A stretch of 47,135 nt of DNA from Nitrospirota bacterium (GTDB lineage Bacteria; Nitrospirota; Thermodesulfovibrionia; Thermodesulfovibrionales; Dissulfurispiraceae). Positions within the stretch are counted from its first letter, which is position 1. The number at the start of each line of letters is the position of its first letter. The position numbers and the translations under genes were made by a program. Positions 33,089 through 41,771 of this stretch are shown piece by piece. The notes beneath the pieces were generated by a model. It saw only the letters and a program-made list of their open reading frames with translations, was not told the DNA's origin and ran no database searches. Where the stretch lies: positions 1-47,135 of the forward strand of contig JAMCVZ010000032.1 of assembly GCA_023476565.1 (NCBI GenBank), given 5' to 3'.

Positions 33089-34771
33089 ATGGAAAGAATT
33101 CTCAGGGAAATACTGTCAAAAACCAGGATTAATGATCAGCAGCCATCGACTGATTCCATCGAAATAGAGATACCCAAAGGAGAAGGTCACGGCGATTTAT
33201 CGACGCCTATGGCTATGGGCCTTGCCCGGCAGCTCAAAAAACCGCCGAAGAAAACAGCCGAGGATATCGTTAATGCAATCGAAAATAAAGAGATCTTCGA
33301 CAAGATCGAAATAGCGGGCCCCGGCTTTATCAACTTCGTATTTACCAGAGCATTCCTGTGCAGCGAGATAAAATCTTTGCTTAAGGAGCGGGAAGCTTTT
33401 CTTACCGAGGACATCGGCAAGGGGAAAAGAATACAGATCGAATTCGTAAGCGCCAATCCCACAGGACCCATGCATCTGGGCCACGGGAGGGGAGCAGCGC
33501 TTGGGGCCGCGCTCTCCAACCTGCTCACCGAAGCAGGCTATAAGGTAGAAAAGGAATTCTATATAAACGATGCCGGCGGGCAGGTCAGGCAGCTCGGCCT
33601 GTCCGTATTCGCAAAATACAAACAGCTCTGCGGGGTGGACTATCCCTTCCCCGAAGGCGGCTACCGGGGCGATTACGTCGAAGACCTTGCAAGGGAATTA
33701 AAAGATAAGTACGGGGATGAATTTGCCCGTAAGGATTTCGATGAGGTGTCGCAGACAATAATCGATTTCTCTTATCTCAAGATGCTCGCGGCCCTCAGGA
33801 AAGATCTCGAGGACTTCGGCGTGTTCTTCGATTCATGGCAGAGCGAAAGGGAGCTGTATGCGCAGGGAGAGGTCGTTAAGGCAATAGACGATCTCAGAGA
33901 GCGCGGCTATATCTATGAAGAAGACGGGGCAACATGGTTCAGGTCAACGGCTTTCGGAGATGATAAGGACAGGGTCATCGTCAAGAAAGACGGCGAATAC
34001 ACTTACTTTGCCCCTGATATCGCCTATCACAGGAAAAAGATAGAGAAGGGTTTTGACGAGTTGATCGATATCTGGGGCGCCGACCACCACGGATACATTC
34101 CGAGAATGCAGGCGGTCATTCAGGCATTGGGTTGTCCCAGGGACAGTCTGCGCGTGCTCCTTGTGCAGATGGTATCGCTCCTGAAGGGGGGCCGGCCCGT
34201 TCAGATGTCGAAACGCGCGGGCGAATTCATCACGCTCAGAGAGGTCATGGACGATATCGGCGCCGATACCACAAAATTCCTGTTCCTGACCCGGCGCCCG
34301 GACAGCCATCTGGAGGTCGACATCGAAGTGGCAAAGGCGCAATCTTCTGAAAATCCCGTCTATTACGTGCAGTATGCTCATGCCAGGATTAACAGCATCT
34401 TTGAAAAGGCCGGGCAAGAGGCTGAAAAACCTCAAGACTCAAATTCGAAATTAAACCCGTTACCCGTTACCCGTTACCCGTTACTTGATTTCAATGGTGA
34501 ATTGTTTAACGAAGAGGAGATGCGGATAGTCAAAAAGCTCCTGTACTATCCCATGCTCTTAAAGAGCGCCGCTCTGGCGCATGAGCCCCACCGGATAACC
34601 TTTTATCTCCAGGAACTGGCAGGCATGTTCCACCCCTATTACCATAAATACAAGGTGGTTACGGAAGATGCGGAACTGTCCAGGGCGCGTCTTGCGCTCT
34701 GCTCGGCGGTACAGGTTGTGTTGCGTCACGGCCTGAAAATACTCGGAGTCGAAGCCCCCGAGCGGATGTAG
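33089..34771 (+). CDS. argS: Arginyl-tRNA synthetase
   Basis: This 560-residue class I synthetase has the N-terminal Add-1 domain (GEGHGDLSTPMAMGLARQLKK), HIGH motif HLGH in NPTGPMHLGHGRGA (near 128), KMSK-type VQMSKRAGEF (near 372) and the C-terminal DALR anticodon-binding domain ending LKILGVEAPERM. An odd linker (about residues 449-467, KPQDSNSKLNPLPVTRYPLL) precedes the DALR domain; it is encoded by four exact copies of CCCGTTA plus flanking AAATTCGAAATT, the vocabulary of the intergenic repeats. Length is still normal and the frame is open. Confidence 0.95.
   Translation: MERILREILSKTRINDQQPSTDSIEIEIPKGEGHGDLSTPMAMGLARQLKKPPKKTAEDIVNAIENKEIFDKIEIAGPGFINFVFTRAFLCSEIKSLLKEREAFLTEDIGKGKRIQIEFVSANPTGPMHLGHGRGAALGAALSNLLTEAGYKVEKEFYINDAGGQVRQLGLSVFAKYKQLCGVDYPFPEGGYRGDYVEDLARELKDKYGDEFARKDFDEVSQTIIDFSYLKMLAALRKDLEDFGVFFDSWQSERELYAQGEVVKAIDDLRERGYIYEEDGATWFRSTAFGDDKDRVIVKKDGEYTYFAPDIAYHRKKIEKGFDELIDIWGADHHGYIPRMQAVIQALGCPRDSLRVLLVQMVSLLKGGRPVQMSKRAGEFITLREVMDDIGADTTKFLFLTRRPDSHLEVDIEVAKAQSSENPVYYVQYAHARINSIFEKAGQEAEKPQDSNSKLNPLPVTRYPLLDFNGELFNEEEMRIVKKLLYYPMLLKSAALAHEPHRITFYLQELAGMFHPYYHKYKVVTEDAELSRARLALCSAVQVVLRHGLKILGVEAPERM
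34456..34484. repeat. Heptanucleotide tandem repeat inside argS
   Basis: Four perfect CCCGTTA units plus one C. Gain or loss of a unit would shift the argS frame. A related GCCCGTTACCCGTCAC stretch lies in the spacer between argJ and the truncated cupin (near 3820-3835). Confidence 0.9.
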
Positions 34772-34930
34772 AGCCGGCAGGGAGCTCCAGATCATTCTAC
34801 CTTCCCGGCATGCGGTAAAAGCCGGATAACATACAAGATAGAAAACCGGTCTGCCCATCCGTGCTTCCATCCAATGGTGGAAATTATATATGATATGAGC
34901 GTACGATAGAGAAAAAGGGAGGATAAGCAC

Positions 34931-35131
34931 ATGAAACACGGGCATAAATATGAGCCGCTGTTCCACCACGGCGTTACTTCCGACGTGATGGAGCTCGGCA
35001 TCCAGGCCGCTGAAATCAGAAAATGCAAAAAATGCGAGAAGCAGGCGGTTTTTGTCCTGACTAAGAAAGGCAGATGGGTCCCGCTCCTTGATGAACAGGA
35101 AGCCGAAGGGAAAGACGTTCTGCTGGCTTAG
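34931..35131 (+). CDS. Small hypothetical protein with a CxxC pair
   Basis: This 66-residue protein, MKHGHKYEPLFHHGVTSDVM ... IRKCKKCEKQAVFVLTKKGR ... ends EAEGKDVLLA. One CxxC pair and several His could bind a metal. AGGGAGG lies seven bases before the ATG, a strong argument that it is a gene. I do not recognise the family. The 159-bp gap before it shows no clear feature. Confidence 0.65.
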   Translation: MKHGHKYEPLFHHGVTSDVMELGIQAAEIRKCKKCEKQAVFVLTKKGRWVPLLDEQEAEGKDVLLA

Positions 35132-35250
35132 ATGCGGTGTTGTGTGGGCAGGTAATAATTTCCGTGGGCCCGGAATAAAATCTTCTTCAGATAAAATGAG
35201 AGCAGGGATAAAAGGCCCGCTCACCTGCCCCTGCTGTCCGATAAGACTCG

Positions 35251-35583
35251 CTAAAAATCCGGGAACATCTTTATGGCAAGCTCTTTCCCGTTTTCCATCA
35301 CGGCCTTTGCGGAGAGTATCCCCCCTTCTATGTAACTGAGAGCAAAATCCTTGAACCCGGAATCCACAAATTCCAGCGCATTGGCGGGGCACCCTTCTTC
35401 ACAGCCCGCGACACCCCTGACCATTCCGGGGAGGAGCCCTTTTATATCCAGGCCGTTCAGCCCGGAGCCCTTTGAAGAAACGAAATGATCAATTTTCCCC
35501 ATAATTGCATCAAGGTCAAGGTGGAAGGGATTTTCCACAGGGATTGAGAGGGAATCATTCTCCATGCTTACATCGATTTCCAT
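35251..35583 (-). CDS. Hypothetical protein with CEEGCP motif
   Basis: This 110-residue acidic protein has GCEEGCPANALEFV near residue 72, resembling half of a ferredoxin cluster site (CxxxCP), in an otherwise non-ferredoxin context. The ATG at 35583 has GGAGGC nine bases upstream and is preferred over the one at 35613. No signal peptide or membrane segment is seen. I do not recognise the family. It lies between icd and the small CxxC protein, convergent with the latter. Confidence 0.6.
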   Translation of the reverse strand: MEIDVSMENDSLSIPVENPFHLDLDAIMGKIDHFVSSKGSGLNGLDIKGLLPGMVRGVAGCEEGCPANALEFVDSGFKDFALSYIEGGILSAKAVMENGKELAIKMFPDF

Positions 35584-35683
35584 GAAATCTGCCTCCGTAT
35601 TATCAATTAACATAAAAAAGTGAAGAGGATGAAAGGCAGGACGTGCTATTAGTTAAGTCCTGTCTGCTTATAGAGACGTAAAG

Positions 35684-36895
35684 TTAGATCGCCTTTCTCA
35701 ACCTCTCTGCGACCGCACCGATAAATTCTTCGGTGCGGGCATATTGTGCCACGGGCGGGTTTGCGATCAGCATCAGGTCCTTTGTCATGATGCCGCTCTC
35801 CACCGTCCGGATAACGATATTTTCAAGTGCCTTTGCGAATTTGACCACGTCGGGCGTATTGTCGATTTCGCCCCTCTTTGCAAGCGCCCCGGTCCAGGCA
35901 AAGATAGATGCGATGGAATTTGTCGAAGTCGGGTTGCCTTTCAGATGTTCATAGTAGTGCCTGACCACCGTGCCGTGGGCCGCCTCAAATTCATATTTGC
36001 CGTCAGGTGACACCAGAACGGATGTCATAAGCCCGAGGCTTCCGAAGCCGGTAGCCACCAGGTCTGACATGACATCGCCGTCGTAATTCATACATGCCCA
36101 GAGCATGCCGCCATCCGACTTTATCACCTGCGCGACCGCATCATCGATAAGCAGATAGCGGTACTGTATCCCGGCCTGCTGTATCTTGTCTTTGGCCTTT
36201 TCCACTTCCTCCGCAAAAATGTCCCTGAAAAAACCGTGGTATTGCTTCGAGATGGTATCTTTTGCGCCGAACCAGAGGTCGATCCTCTCACCAAGGGCGT
36301 AGTTGATGCATGACCGGGCAAAGCTCCTGACAGACGCTTCCGTATTGTGCATTCCCATGACAACACCCCGTCCCTTGAAATCATGGATATTCAGGACCGC
36401 CTTCTCACTTCCATCCGCAGGGGTGAAGACGATCTCTGCACTGCCGGGCCTGTCGATAACGCACTCGACGTTCTTATAGATATCTCCGTATGCATGGCGG
36501 CCGATGATGATCGGCTTCTTCCATTTGTGCACAGCAGGAGGGATATTCTTTATGATAATCGGCTTCCTGAATACCGTTCCGTCGAGAATCGAGCGGATCG
36601 TCCCGTTCGGGCTCTTCCATTGCTGCTTGAGATTGTATTCCTTTACACGGGCCGCATTGGGCGTTATGGTGGCGCATTTGACGCCGACGCCGAATTCCTT
36701 AAGGGCGTTCGCGGCATCGACCGTGACTTTATCGTCGGTCTCGTCCCTGTGCTTTATGCCGAGGTCGTAATATTTTAAATCGATATCAAGAAAAGGCGTT
36801 ATAAGTTCCTCTTTTATGAGGGACCAGATAATCCTGGTCATTTCATCGCCGTCCATCTCGACTATGGGACTTCTAACTCCAATCTTGCCAGACAC
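35684..36895 (-). CDS. icd: NADP-dependent isocitrate dehydrogenase
   Basis: This 403-residue enzyme of the homodimeric type II branch converts isocitrate to 2-oxoglutarate in the citric acid cycle, or the reverse in a reductive cycle. [19 protein letters not shown], the [16 protein letters not shown] segment, [20 protein letters not shown] and [16 protein letters not shown] are characteristic. It starts at a GTG (36895) with GGGGGT five bases upstream. Further gene fragments follow on its 5' side rather than an operon partner. Confidence 0.95.
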   Translation of the reverse strand: MSGKIGVRSPIVEMDGDEMTRIIWSLIKEELITPFLDIDLKYYDLGIKHRDETDDKVTVDAANALKEFGVGVKCATITPNAARVKEYNLKQQWKSPNGTIRSILDGTVFRKPIIIKNIPPAVHKWKKPIIIGRHAYGDIYKNVECVIDRPGSAEIVFTPADGSEKAVLNIHDFKGRGVVMGMHNTEASVRSFARSCINYALGERIDLWFGAKDTISKQYHGFFRDIFAEEVEKAKDKIQQAGIQYRYLLIDDAVAQVIKSDGGMLWACMNYDGDVMSDLVATGFGSLGLMTSVLVSPDGKYEFEAAHGTVVRHYYEHLKGNPTSTNSIASIFAWTGALAKRGEIDNTPDVVKFAKALENIVIRTVESGIMTKDLMLIANPPVAQYARTEEFIGAVAERLRKAI

Positions 36896-36930
36896 GTTTA
36901 CCCCCGATTCTTAATAGATAAAAGGATAAT

Positions 36931-37095
36931 TTAAATTGAATCGTGCGGTGTTGTCAACGGAAATAACCCGCATTTCATAAGATAGTCCTCCATGTCCACA
37001 ACTCCCGGAGCATACTTCGCGATGTTCATGACTGTATGGTAAACAGGCGCCTTTCCGGAAAGCGTGACCTTGCCGTTGTCGACTTTTACATCTAT
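36931..37095 (-). pseudogene. BON-domain fragment
   Basis: Reading toward a TAA at 36931, the frame gives GIDVKVDNGKVTLSGKAPVY, HTVMNIAKYAPGVVDMEDYL and a short tail. This is the second half of a BON (OsmY-like) domain. A stop lies just upstream in frame and there is no start codon, so it is a fragment. It abuts an unrelated fragment on the other strand at about 37096. Confidence 0.65.
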
Positions 37096-37100
37096 GCCTC

Positions 37101-37190
37101 AGCATCAAGCAGGGCGGAAGCACTATCACGCAGCAGCTCGCCAAAATGATTTTAAAAGATGCCGAAAGGAGCATAAGAATCAGTCTTTTA
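37101..37190 (+). pseudogene. Transglycosylase (GT51, PBP1-type) fragment
   Basis: The plus-strand frame SIKQGGSTITQQLAKMILKD, continuing AERSIRISLLREIPAGK, contains GGSTITQQLAK, the best conserved motif of GT51 peptidoglycan glycosyltransferases. Nothing of the rest of the gene is present; the fragment runs into the end of the TRIC gene, overlapping it on the opposite strand. Confidence 0.65.
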
Positions 37191-37785
37191 AGGGAAATAC
37201 CGGCAGGGAAAGGTTCCATCGTATTGCTGCGAGCCTGAGTCCCAGGATCACCAGAACCGATGCATAGATATTGAAATGCATGCTTGAATGAAAAGGGGAC
37301 AGACCTACAAACGCTGAAGCGCCGCATAATGAAGCCGTGGCATAAATCTCGGCCCGGAGGATAAGCGGAATCTCCCCGGTCAGCAGGTCACGTATCATAC
37401 CGCCGGCAACGCCTGTCATAACCCCCATTATCACGCTGATGACCGGCGGAACCCCGAGGCCCATTGCTTTCTGTGTCCCGATAACGGTAAATACGGCCAG
37501 GCCGAAGGCATCGGCTATCTGAAGGACTTTATCAAGACGGTTAATAAACCGCGCCAGCACAAAGGTCAAAAGAGCGGCCCCGGAGCCTACATAAATATAG
37601 GTGGGGTCGGCTATCCAGAAGACCGGGTGGACTCCCAGTACCAGGTCGCGAAGGGTGCCTCCTCCAAGGGCCGTCGCAAGTGCGACAACGATGACACCGA
37701 AAAGGTCCATATGCTTCTTTCCCGCTGCCAGGGAGCCGGTAATGGCAAATACGATCACCCCGAACAGATCAAGCACATAAATCAT
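37180..37785 (-). CDS. TRIC-type cation channel family protein (UPF0126)
   Basis: This 201-residue membrane protein has two tandem glycine-rich repeats of the UPF0126/TRIC family: FGVIVFAITGSLAAGKKHMD with GGGTLRDLVLG, and FGLAVFTVIGTQKAMG with GGMIRDLLTGEIP, about seven membrane segments in total. Bacterial TRIC homologues form trimeric monovalent cation channels. The ATG at 37785 (MIYVLDLFG) has GGGAGCGG upstream and is preferred over 37827. Its 3' end overlaps the GT51 fragment, so the C-terminus may be newly acquired. Confidence 0.9.
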   Translation of the reverse strand: MIYVLDLFGVIVFAITGSLAAGKKHMDLFGVIVVALATALGGGTLRDLVLGVHPVFWIADPTYIYVGSGAALLTFVLARFINRLDKVLQIADAFGLAVFTVIGTQKAMGLGVPPVISVIMGVMTGVAGGMIRDLLTGEIPLILRAEIYATASLCGASAFVGLSPFHSSMHFNIYASVLVILGLRLAAIRWNLSLPVFPLKD

Positions 37786-37909
37786 AGAACACCGCTCCCG
37801 GGGAAAACCAAAAGTTCTCTGCCACATGCTGTCTGAATCCCGTTCCCCATTCCTCTATTATATAAAAATCATTGCCTGTAAAACCCGGCATATTTTAAAC
37901 ACTGAGTAA

Positions 37910-37922
37910 GGGGACTGTCCCC
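37910..37922. repeat. GGGGACTGTCCCC palindrome
   Basis: A 13-bp perfect palindrome of the kind found in REP-like elements. A related GGGACGGTT/AACCGTCCC pair occurs at 46863-46929 and a GGGACAGTTCC at about 28418. Confidence 0.5.
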
Positions 37923-37941
37923 AGCGCACATGTTCAGCAAT

Positions 37942-37999
37942 CCGGCATAAAAAAAGGCGGTAAGCAGGAGACCCTGCTTACCGCCTTTTTTTATGCCGG
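37942..37999. terminator. Bidirectional terminator with a 27-bp perfect stem
   Basis: The arms 37942-37968 and 37973-37999 are exact inverse complements around an AGAC loop. The stem contains A7 on one side and T7 on the other next to GGCGGTAAGCAGG, so it reads as a terminator in both directions. It ends the SWIB/H1-like gene on the minus strand. Confidence 0.85.
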
Positions 38000-38021
38000 C
38001 TATGGAGTACTGGTTTGAGAA

Positions 38022-38453
38022 TTAGCTCAAATGCTGATTGATCAGCTTGGTCATCTCGAACATCGATACCGTGCCTTTGCCGCCGAAAACCGCCTTGAGA
38101 TTCTCATCAGCATTGATGTTCCTCTTGTTCACTTTATCCTGAAGGTTGTTCTTCCTGATATATTCCCAAACCTTCTTCGTCACCTCTGTCCTCGGAAGCG
38201 GCTTGCTTCCGACTACCATAGCCAGTTCAGGACTGATGTTCATGGCCTTCATGAACGCCGGGTTCGGGGCTCTCTTGGCTTTTGCAGCCGGTTTCTTTGC
38301 TGCCGGCTTCTTTACCGTTGCCTTTTTCGCTGTCGTCTTCTTTGCCGTTGTCTTCTTCGCTGTCGCCTTCTTTGGCGCCGGTTTCTTTGCTGCCGGCTTC
38401 TTTACCGTTGCCTTTTTCGCTACCTTCTTCCCTGCAGCCTTCTTTGTTGCCAT
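38022..38453 (-). CDS. Histone H1-like / SWIB domain protein
   Basis: This 143-residue, very basic protein has an N-terminal third made of repeating AKKATVKKPAAKKPAPKKAT units typical of H1-like DNA-compacting tails, and a C-terminal SWIB/MDM2 domain (PRTEVTKKVWEYIRKNNLQD, then NINADENLKAVFGGKGTVSMFEMTKLINQHL). Similar fusions are known in chlamydiae and scattered environmental bacteria. It probably binds DNA and affects nucleoid structure. AAAGGAGG before ATG 38453 is a near-perfect ribosome site. It has its own strong terminator. Confidence 0.9.
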   Translation of the reverse strand: MATKKAAGKKVAKKATVKKPAAKKPAPKKATAKKTTAKKTTAKKATVKKPAAKKPAAKAKRAPNPAFMKAMNISPELAMVVGSKPLPRTEVTKKVWEYIRKNNLQDKVNKRNINADENLKAVFGGKGTVSMFEMTKLINQHLS

Positions 38454-38563
38454 TCCTGCCTCCTTTGATTTACGGTTCATAAACGGACTTAATATACTTA
38501 CGACTATAAAATAGTACCAGCATTGAAAATATGCGTCAAGTATAAAATGTCATCAACGCCCTC

Positions 38564-41233
38564 TCACCCTTGAAGTCCTTTCAGATATGCACTGGCCTGG
38601 CCGTAAACAGCCGGGCTGTCCTTTTCGGAAATATTATGCACAATGCGCTCCAGGGCCGCATGGACTTTCTCCCGCAAATGCGGTCTTAATTTTCCGACAT
38701 GCTGGAACGTATTGAGCAGCCTGCCCGTTGTGGTTGCGTTAATCGGCGCAAGCGCTATTACGGTATCCGCAACCCATCCGATGCCCCTGTCCGTCCAGAC
38801 CATTTTATTATTGACCGCCATAGGCAGGAAGAGCGCACGGCTCCAGGTCGGCTGGGTTATATCAAAGCCCGGCCGCTTCTTTTCCTTCTCGATCATGGCA
38901 AAAACATCGTCGCGTGTTCCGCTTGCGATGATACGGAGGTAATTTGCATAGCCGCTGAGGTGTGTATGCCAGGCCTCATACACGTTTTCCAGCACTTCCA
39001 GGCGCGCGGGAGCGGAGCTGCGGTTAAGGGCCGTCAAAGCGGCTACACGGTCGGTTGCGGTGGTTGCCCCGTCAAAATGATCCAGTATCAGTGCGTGGCT
39101 CTCATCAGAGTCATCGATAGTTGTCAACTCAAGAAGGACGCTCTTCAGCAGGCGTTCCTCAATGCCGTCTTTGGGCGTTCGTCTTTTGGATACGGAGTAG
39201 GTATCCAACGCCTCGAACTGCTCAAGGAGCTGTTTACGGTAGAGCCGGTTTACAGCCTTCATCAACATCTCGCGCACTGCCACAAGCTCCTGGTACCATG
39301 TCGAATAGGTACGGTCCATGGGCTGCTCGTCGATACGCAGGAAGTACGCCTTCAAAGAGGCGGGCAGGCCCTGATCGGAAAGCACCTTCCCGTACAGATC
39401 AAGCCAGAATTCACTGACATCGCCGTCGGGATTGTGGAGGAGCTTGATGCGTTCCTGGTCAGTCAACTGGCGCATGGCATCAACCCGGTTATAGGCATTG
39501 GGGTCAAGCCTGGCCTGCAAAGACCTGGTGACAGGGGTCGCGTTTTTATACTGGAAGGTGCCGTAAAAAGAATAATCGCGGTGCATTGACGGGAACGCGG
39601 GCGGCTCGGCAATATTCTCAAGGACCAGTTCTGCATCAGCCTCCCTGAGCTGGAATATCTGCCGTGTTCCCTTTATATCCTGCCCTCTCCCGTCAACCAG
39701 GGCCAGTTCTACAGGAAGGTGAAAAGGGGATAGGCCCGGCGGCGCTTCCTGGTGAAAACGGATACGGTAGCGCTGATCGGCCGGCTCGTATTCCGCTGAA
39801 GCAGTCACTTTCGGATAGCCGATAGTATAGAGCCAGCCTTTTTTGAACTGCTCGAGAGAGACCCCCGACACCTCTTCAAAACACTCGAAAAACTGGTCCG
39901 TTGTGGCATTGCCGTTATGGTAGCGGGAAAAATAGAGGGTCTTTCCTCCACGGAACACCTCGGGCCCGAGTATCAGGCGCAGCATCCTGATGACTTCCGC
40001 GGCTTTAACGTAGGTGACCCCGTCGATCAGTTCATCCGGATTATTGAAGCCCTCCCGCACTATCCGCCCTGCGTGGCCGCCGTCCTCGATAGCCAGGGGG
40101 CCGAGGAGCGGATTGCGGATGCCGTCGACCTGATGCAGCCGCATAAACGAGGGGGTAAAGGTATCCGCCATGAACTGCCTTTCGACATCAACCGTGTATG
40201 CCTCGTTCAGCCAGACATCAAAAGGGGTGTCCATCGTGGTCTCGCTGCCGCACTGGTTATGCTCGAATTCATGGACAATGACCGCATGGGCGTACAGCAG
40301 GGCAAAATCGAGGGTATGTTCATTGATAAGCGCGGCATCGGTGACGATAGTTGTATTGCCCACGTTTTCCATGCCGCCGAAATTGGACTTATTCATGCAA
40401 ATGGTGCGATAGGTATCACCGGTGTATTCATAATCCTGTGTTTCCCTTATCCAGAGTATCGAATTTTTAAGGATCTCGACGGGGATGCGGACTTCGTTCA
40501 CCGAGCCCGGAGGCGCCAGGTACTCAAGGCGCACCACGCGGCCGGACTTATAGACAACATTGTCCGAAAGCGCATCCCATGTCCCAGCGCAGGCTATAAA
40601 CAGGTAGGGGGCCATGGGGACGGGATTCTCAAAGGTGATGATCTGCCTTCCGGGGTCATCCGGCTTCGGGACAGGCCTGCCTCCGGGATTCAGGCTGCGG
40701 TCGATATTCCCGTTGCTGATAAGATGGGTATAAGCCCTGTCCGCTTCAATGGTGGTGGTCATGGTGCACTTGGCGCGGCAATCATCAAAGATGGGCATAA
40801 TGCGCTGGAAGCCCCATTGCTGGCATTGCGACATATACTGCTGAGGAGCCCCTGGGGGGGTAGCATCTTTATATATTCCCTCCAGAATATGGTCGGAAGG
40901 GAAACAGCGGGTAAACGTCCTTACGAAGAACCTCTCACCGGCCTTCACCTGCAGGGGAAGTTTAACGACAAGCTTGTTTGCCTCACGGGCATATTCATAA
41001 TGCAAAGGGGTTCCCCCCCTGTCCGAAGGTCCGGCAACCCGCTCAACCTGTATGATCTCAAGGCTGTTTGCATCCAGTTGGATCTCACGCAGGTCATACT
41101 CGGCGGTCATCTCGAGACAATTGCCCGCCTCCACACTGTTATTGATAAAATTAAGATAGATGGTCAGATGATGAAGCTTTACCGGAAGAGGTCCGAAGTC
41201 CTCCCTCCTGTACTTGTAGCGCCGCTCAGCCAT
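38564..41233 (-). CDS. pepN: Aminopeptidase N (M1 family)
   Basis: This 889-residue zinc aminopeptidase shows the exopeptidase motif GGMEN near 295 and HEFEH-x18-E (zinc ligands; HEFEHNQCG near 320 and NEAYT after it). Total length, the following beta-domain and the long helical C-terminal domain (from about 560) match the PepN type rather than shorter M1 enzymes. Substrates are N-terminal residues of cytosolic peptides. AAGGAG precedes the ATG. There is no signal peptide. Long open frames antisense to it reflect codon bias only. Confidence 0.95.
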   Translation of the reverse strand: MAERRYKYRREDFGPLPVKLHHLTIYLNFINNSVEAGNCLEMTAEYDLREIQLDANSLEIIQVERVAGPSDRGGTPLHYEYAREANKLVVKLPLQVKAGERFFVRTFTRCFPSDHILEGIYKDATPPGAPQQYMSQCQQWGFQRIMPIFDDCRAKCTMTTTIEADRAYTHLISNGNIDRSLNPGGRPVPKPDDPGRQIITFENPVPMAPYLFIACAGTWDALSDNVVYKSGRVVRLEYLAPPGSVNEVRIPVEILKNSILWIRETQDYEYTGDTYRTICMNKSNFGGMENVGNTTIVTDAALINEHTLDFALLYAHAVIVHEFEHNQCGSETTMDTPFDVWLNEAYTVDVERQFMADTFTPSFMRLHQVDGIRNPLLGPLAIEDGGHAGRIVREGFNNPDELIDGVTYVKAAEVIRMLRLILGPEVFRGGKTLYFSRYHNGNATTDQFFECFEEVSGVSLEQFKKGWLYTIGYPKVTASAEYEPADQRYRIRFHQEAPPGLSPFHLPVELALVDGRGQDIKGTRQIFQLREADAELVLENIAEPPAFPSMHRDYSFYGTFQYKNATPVTRSLQARLDPNAYNRVDAMRQLTDQERIKLLHNPDGDVSEFWLDLYGKVLSDQGLPASLKAYFLRIDEQPMDRTYSTWYQELVAVREMLMKAVNRLYRKQLLEQFEALDTYSVSKRRTPKDGIEERLLKSVLLELTTIDDSDESHALILDHFDGATTATDRVAALTALNRSSAPARLEVLENVYEAWHTHLSGYANYLRIIASGTRDDVFAMIEKEKKRPGFDITQPTWSRALFLPMAVNNKMVWTDRGIGWVADTVIALAPINATTTGRLLNTFQHVGKLRPHLREKVHAALERIVHNISEKDSPAVYGQASAYLKGLQG

Positions 41234-41448
41234 GGTTCATTCTCCTTTCATATATGTAGTTTGATTGCCCGGACACACCCTGCACCTATACTACATAATA
41301 TCTGCCCGGGTTCCTTACCTAAACTTACGGGCAACATCTGCCCTTACGTACTATTTTAACCCATAAGGCAGGAACTTGGCTCATTTATCGGGGCCTCTGT
41401 ATTTAAGTGAAAAAAATCCGCACAGCCTGACCGGACAGACAGCAAACC

Positions 41449-41477
41449 TTGACTTATTAAATTTAATACCTTATTAT
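41449..41477 (+). promoter_or_regulatory. Promoter and operator of the toxin-antitoxin pair
   Basis: TTGACT (41449-41454), a 17-base spacer and TATTAT (41472-41477). A perfect 14-bp palindrome, TATTAAATTTAATA (41455-41468), fills the spacer and is a natural site for antitoxin autorepression. Confidence 0.6.
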
Positions 41478-41485
41478 AATTAATA

Positions 41486-41758
41486 ATGTGGCGTATTCAG
41501 GAACACCGCGACATCGGAAAAACATGCCGGAAATTGCCAGAGGCGGTTGTTAAGAAATACGAGCTTTGGAAAGACCTCGTGCTTCGGCATGGACCGGAAA
41601 AGTTGAAAGAGTTTCCCGGCTTCCATGATGAAAAGCTCAAAGGAGAACGCGCAGGACAACGATCATCACGGTTGAGCTTACAATATAGAGTTGTCTATGC
41701 CGTGGAGCGTGATATTGTCACTGTTTTCGTTTTAGAAATAACACCGCACGGTTATTAG
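41486..41758 (+). CDS. RelE/HigB-like toxin
   Basis: This 90-residue basic protein has the RelE/ParE-superfamily end YRVVYAVERDIVTVFVLEITPHGY, with a Lys/Arg-rich centre (KEFPGFHDEKLKGERAGQRSSRLS). Such toxins usually cleave mRNA on the ribosome. Toxin-first order with a downstream XRE antitoxin is the HigBA arrangement. The ATG has no ribosome site, which would favour antitoxin excess. Confidence 0.85.
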   Translation: MWRIQEHRDIGKTCRKLPEAVVKKYELWKDLVLRHGPEKLKEFPGFHDEKLKGERAGQRSSRLSLQYRVVYAVERDIVTVFVLEITPHGY

Positions 41759-41771
41759 AAGAGGAGGATAT

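Noticed and set aside
36911-37327. A 138-codon minus-strand frame
   Set aside because: It crosses the TRIC stop region, the GT51 fragment (antisense) and the BON fragment in the wrong frames.
39917-41359. A 480-codon plus-strand open frame, and another at 38699-39589, opposite pepN
   Set aside because: They are antisense to a complete M1 aminopeptidase with its catalytic motifs, lack ribosome sites and family motifs, and arise from high-GC third positions.
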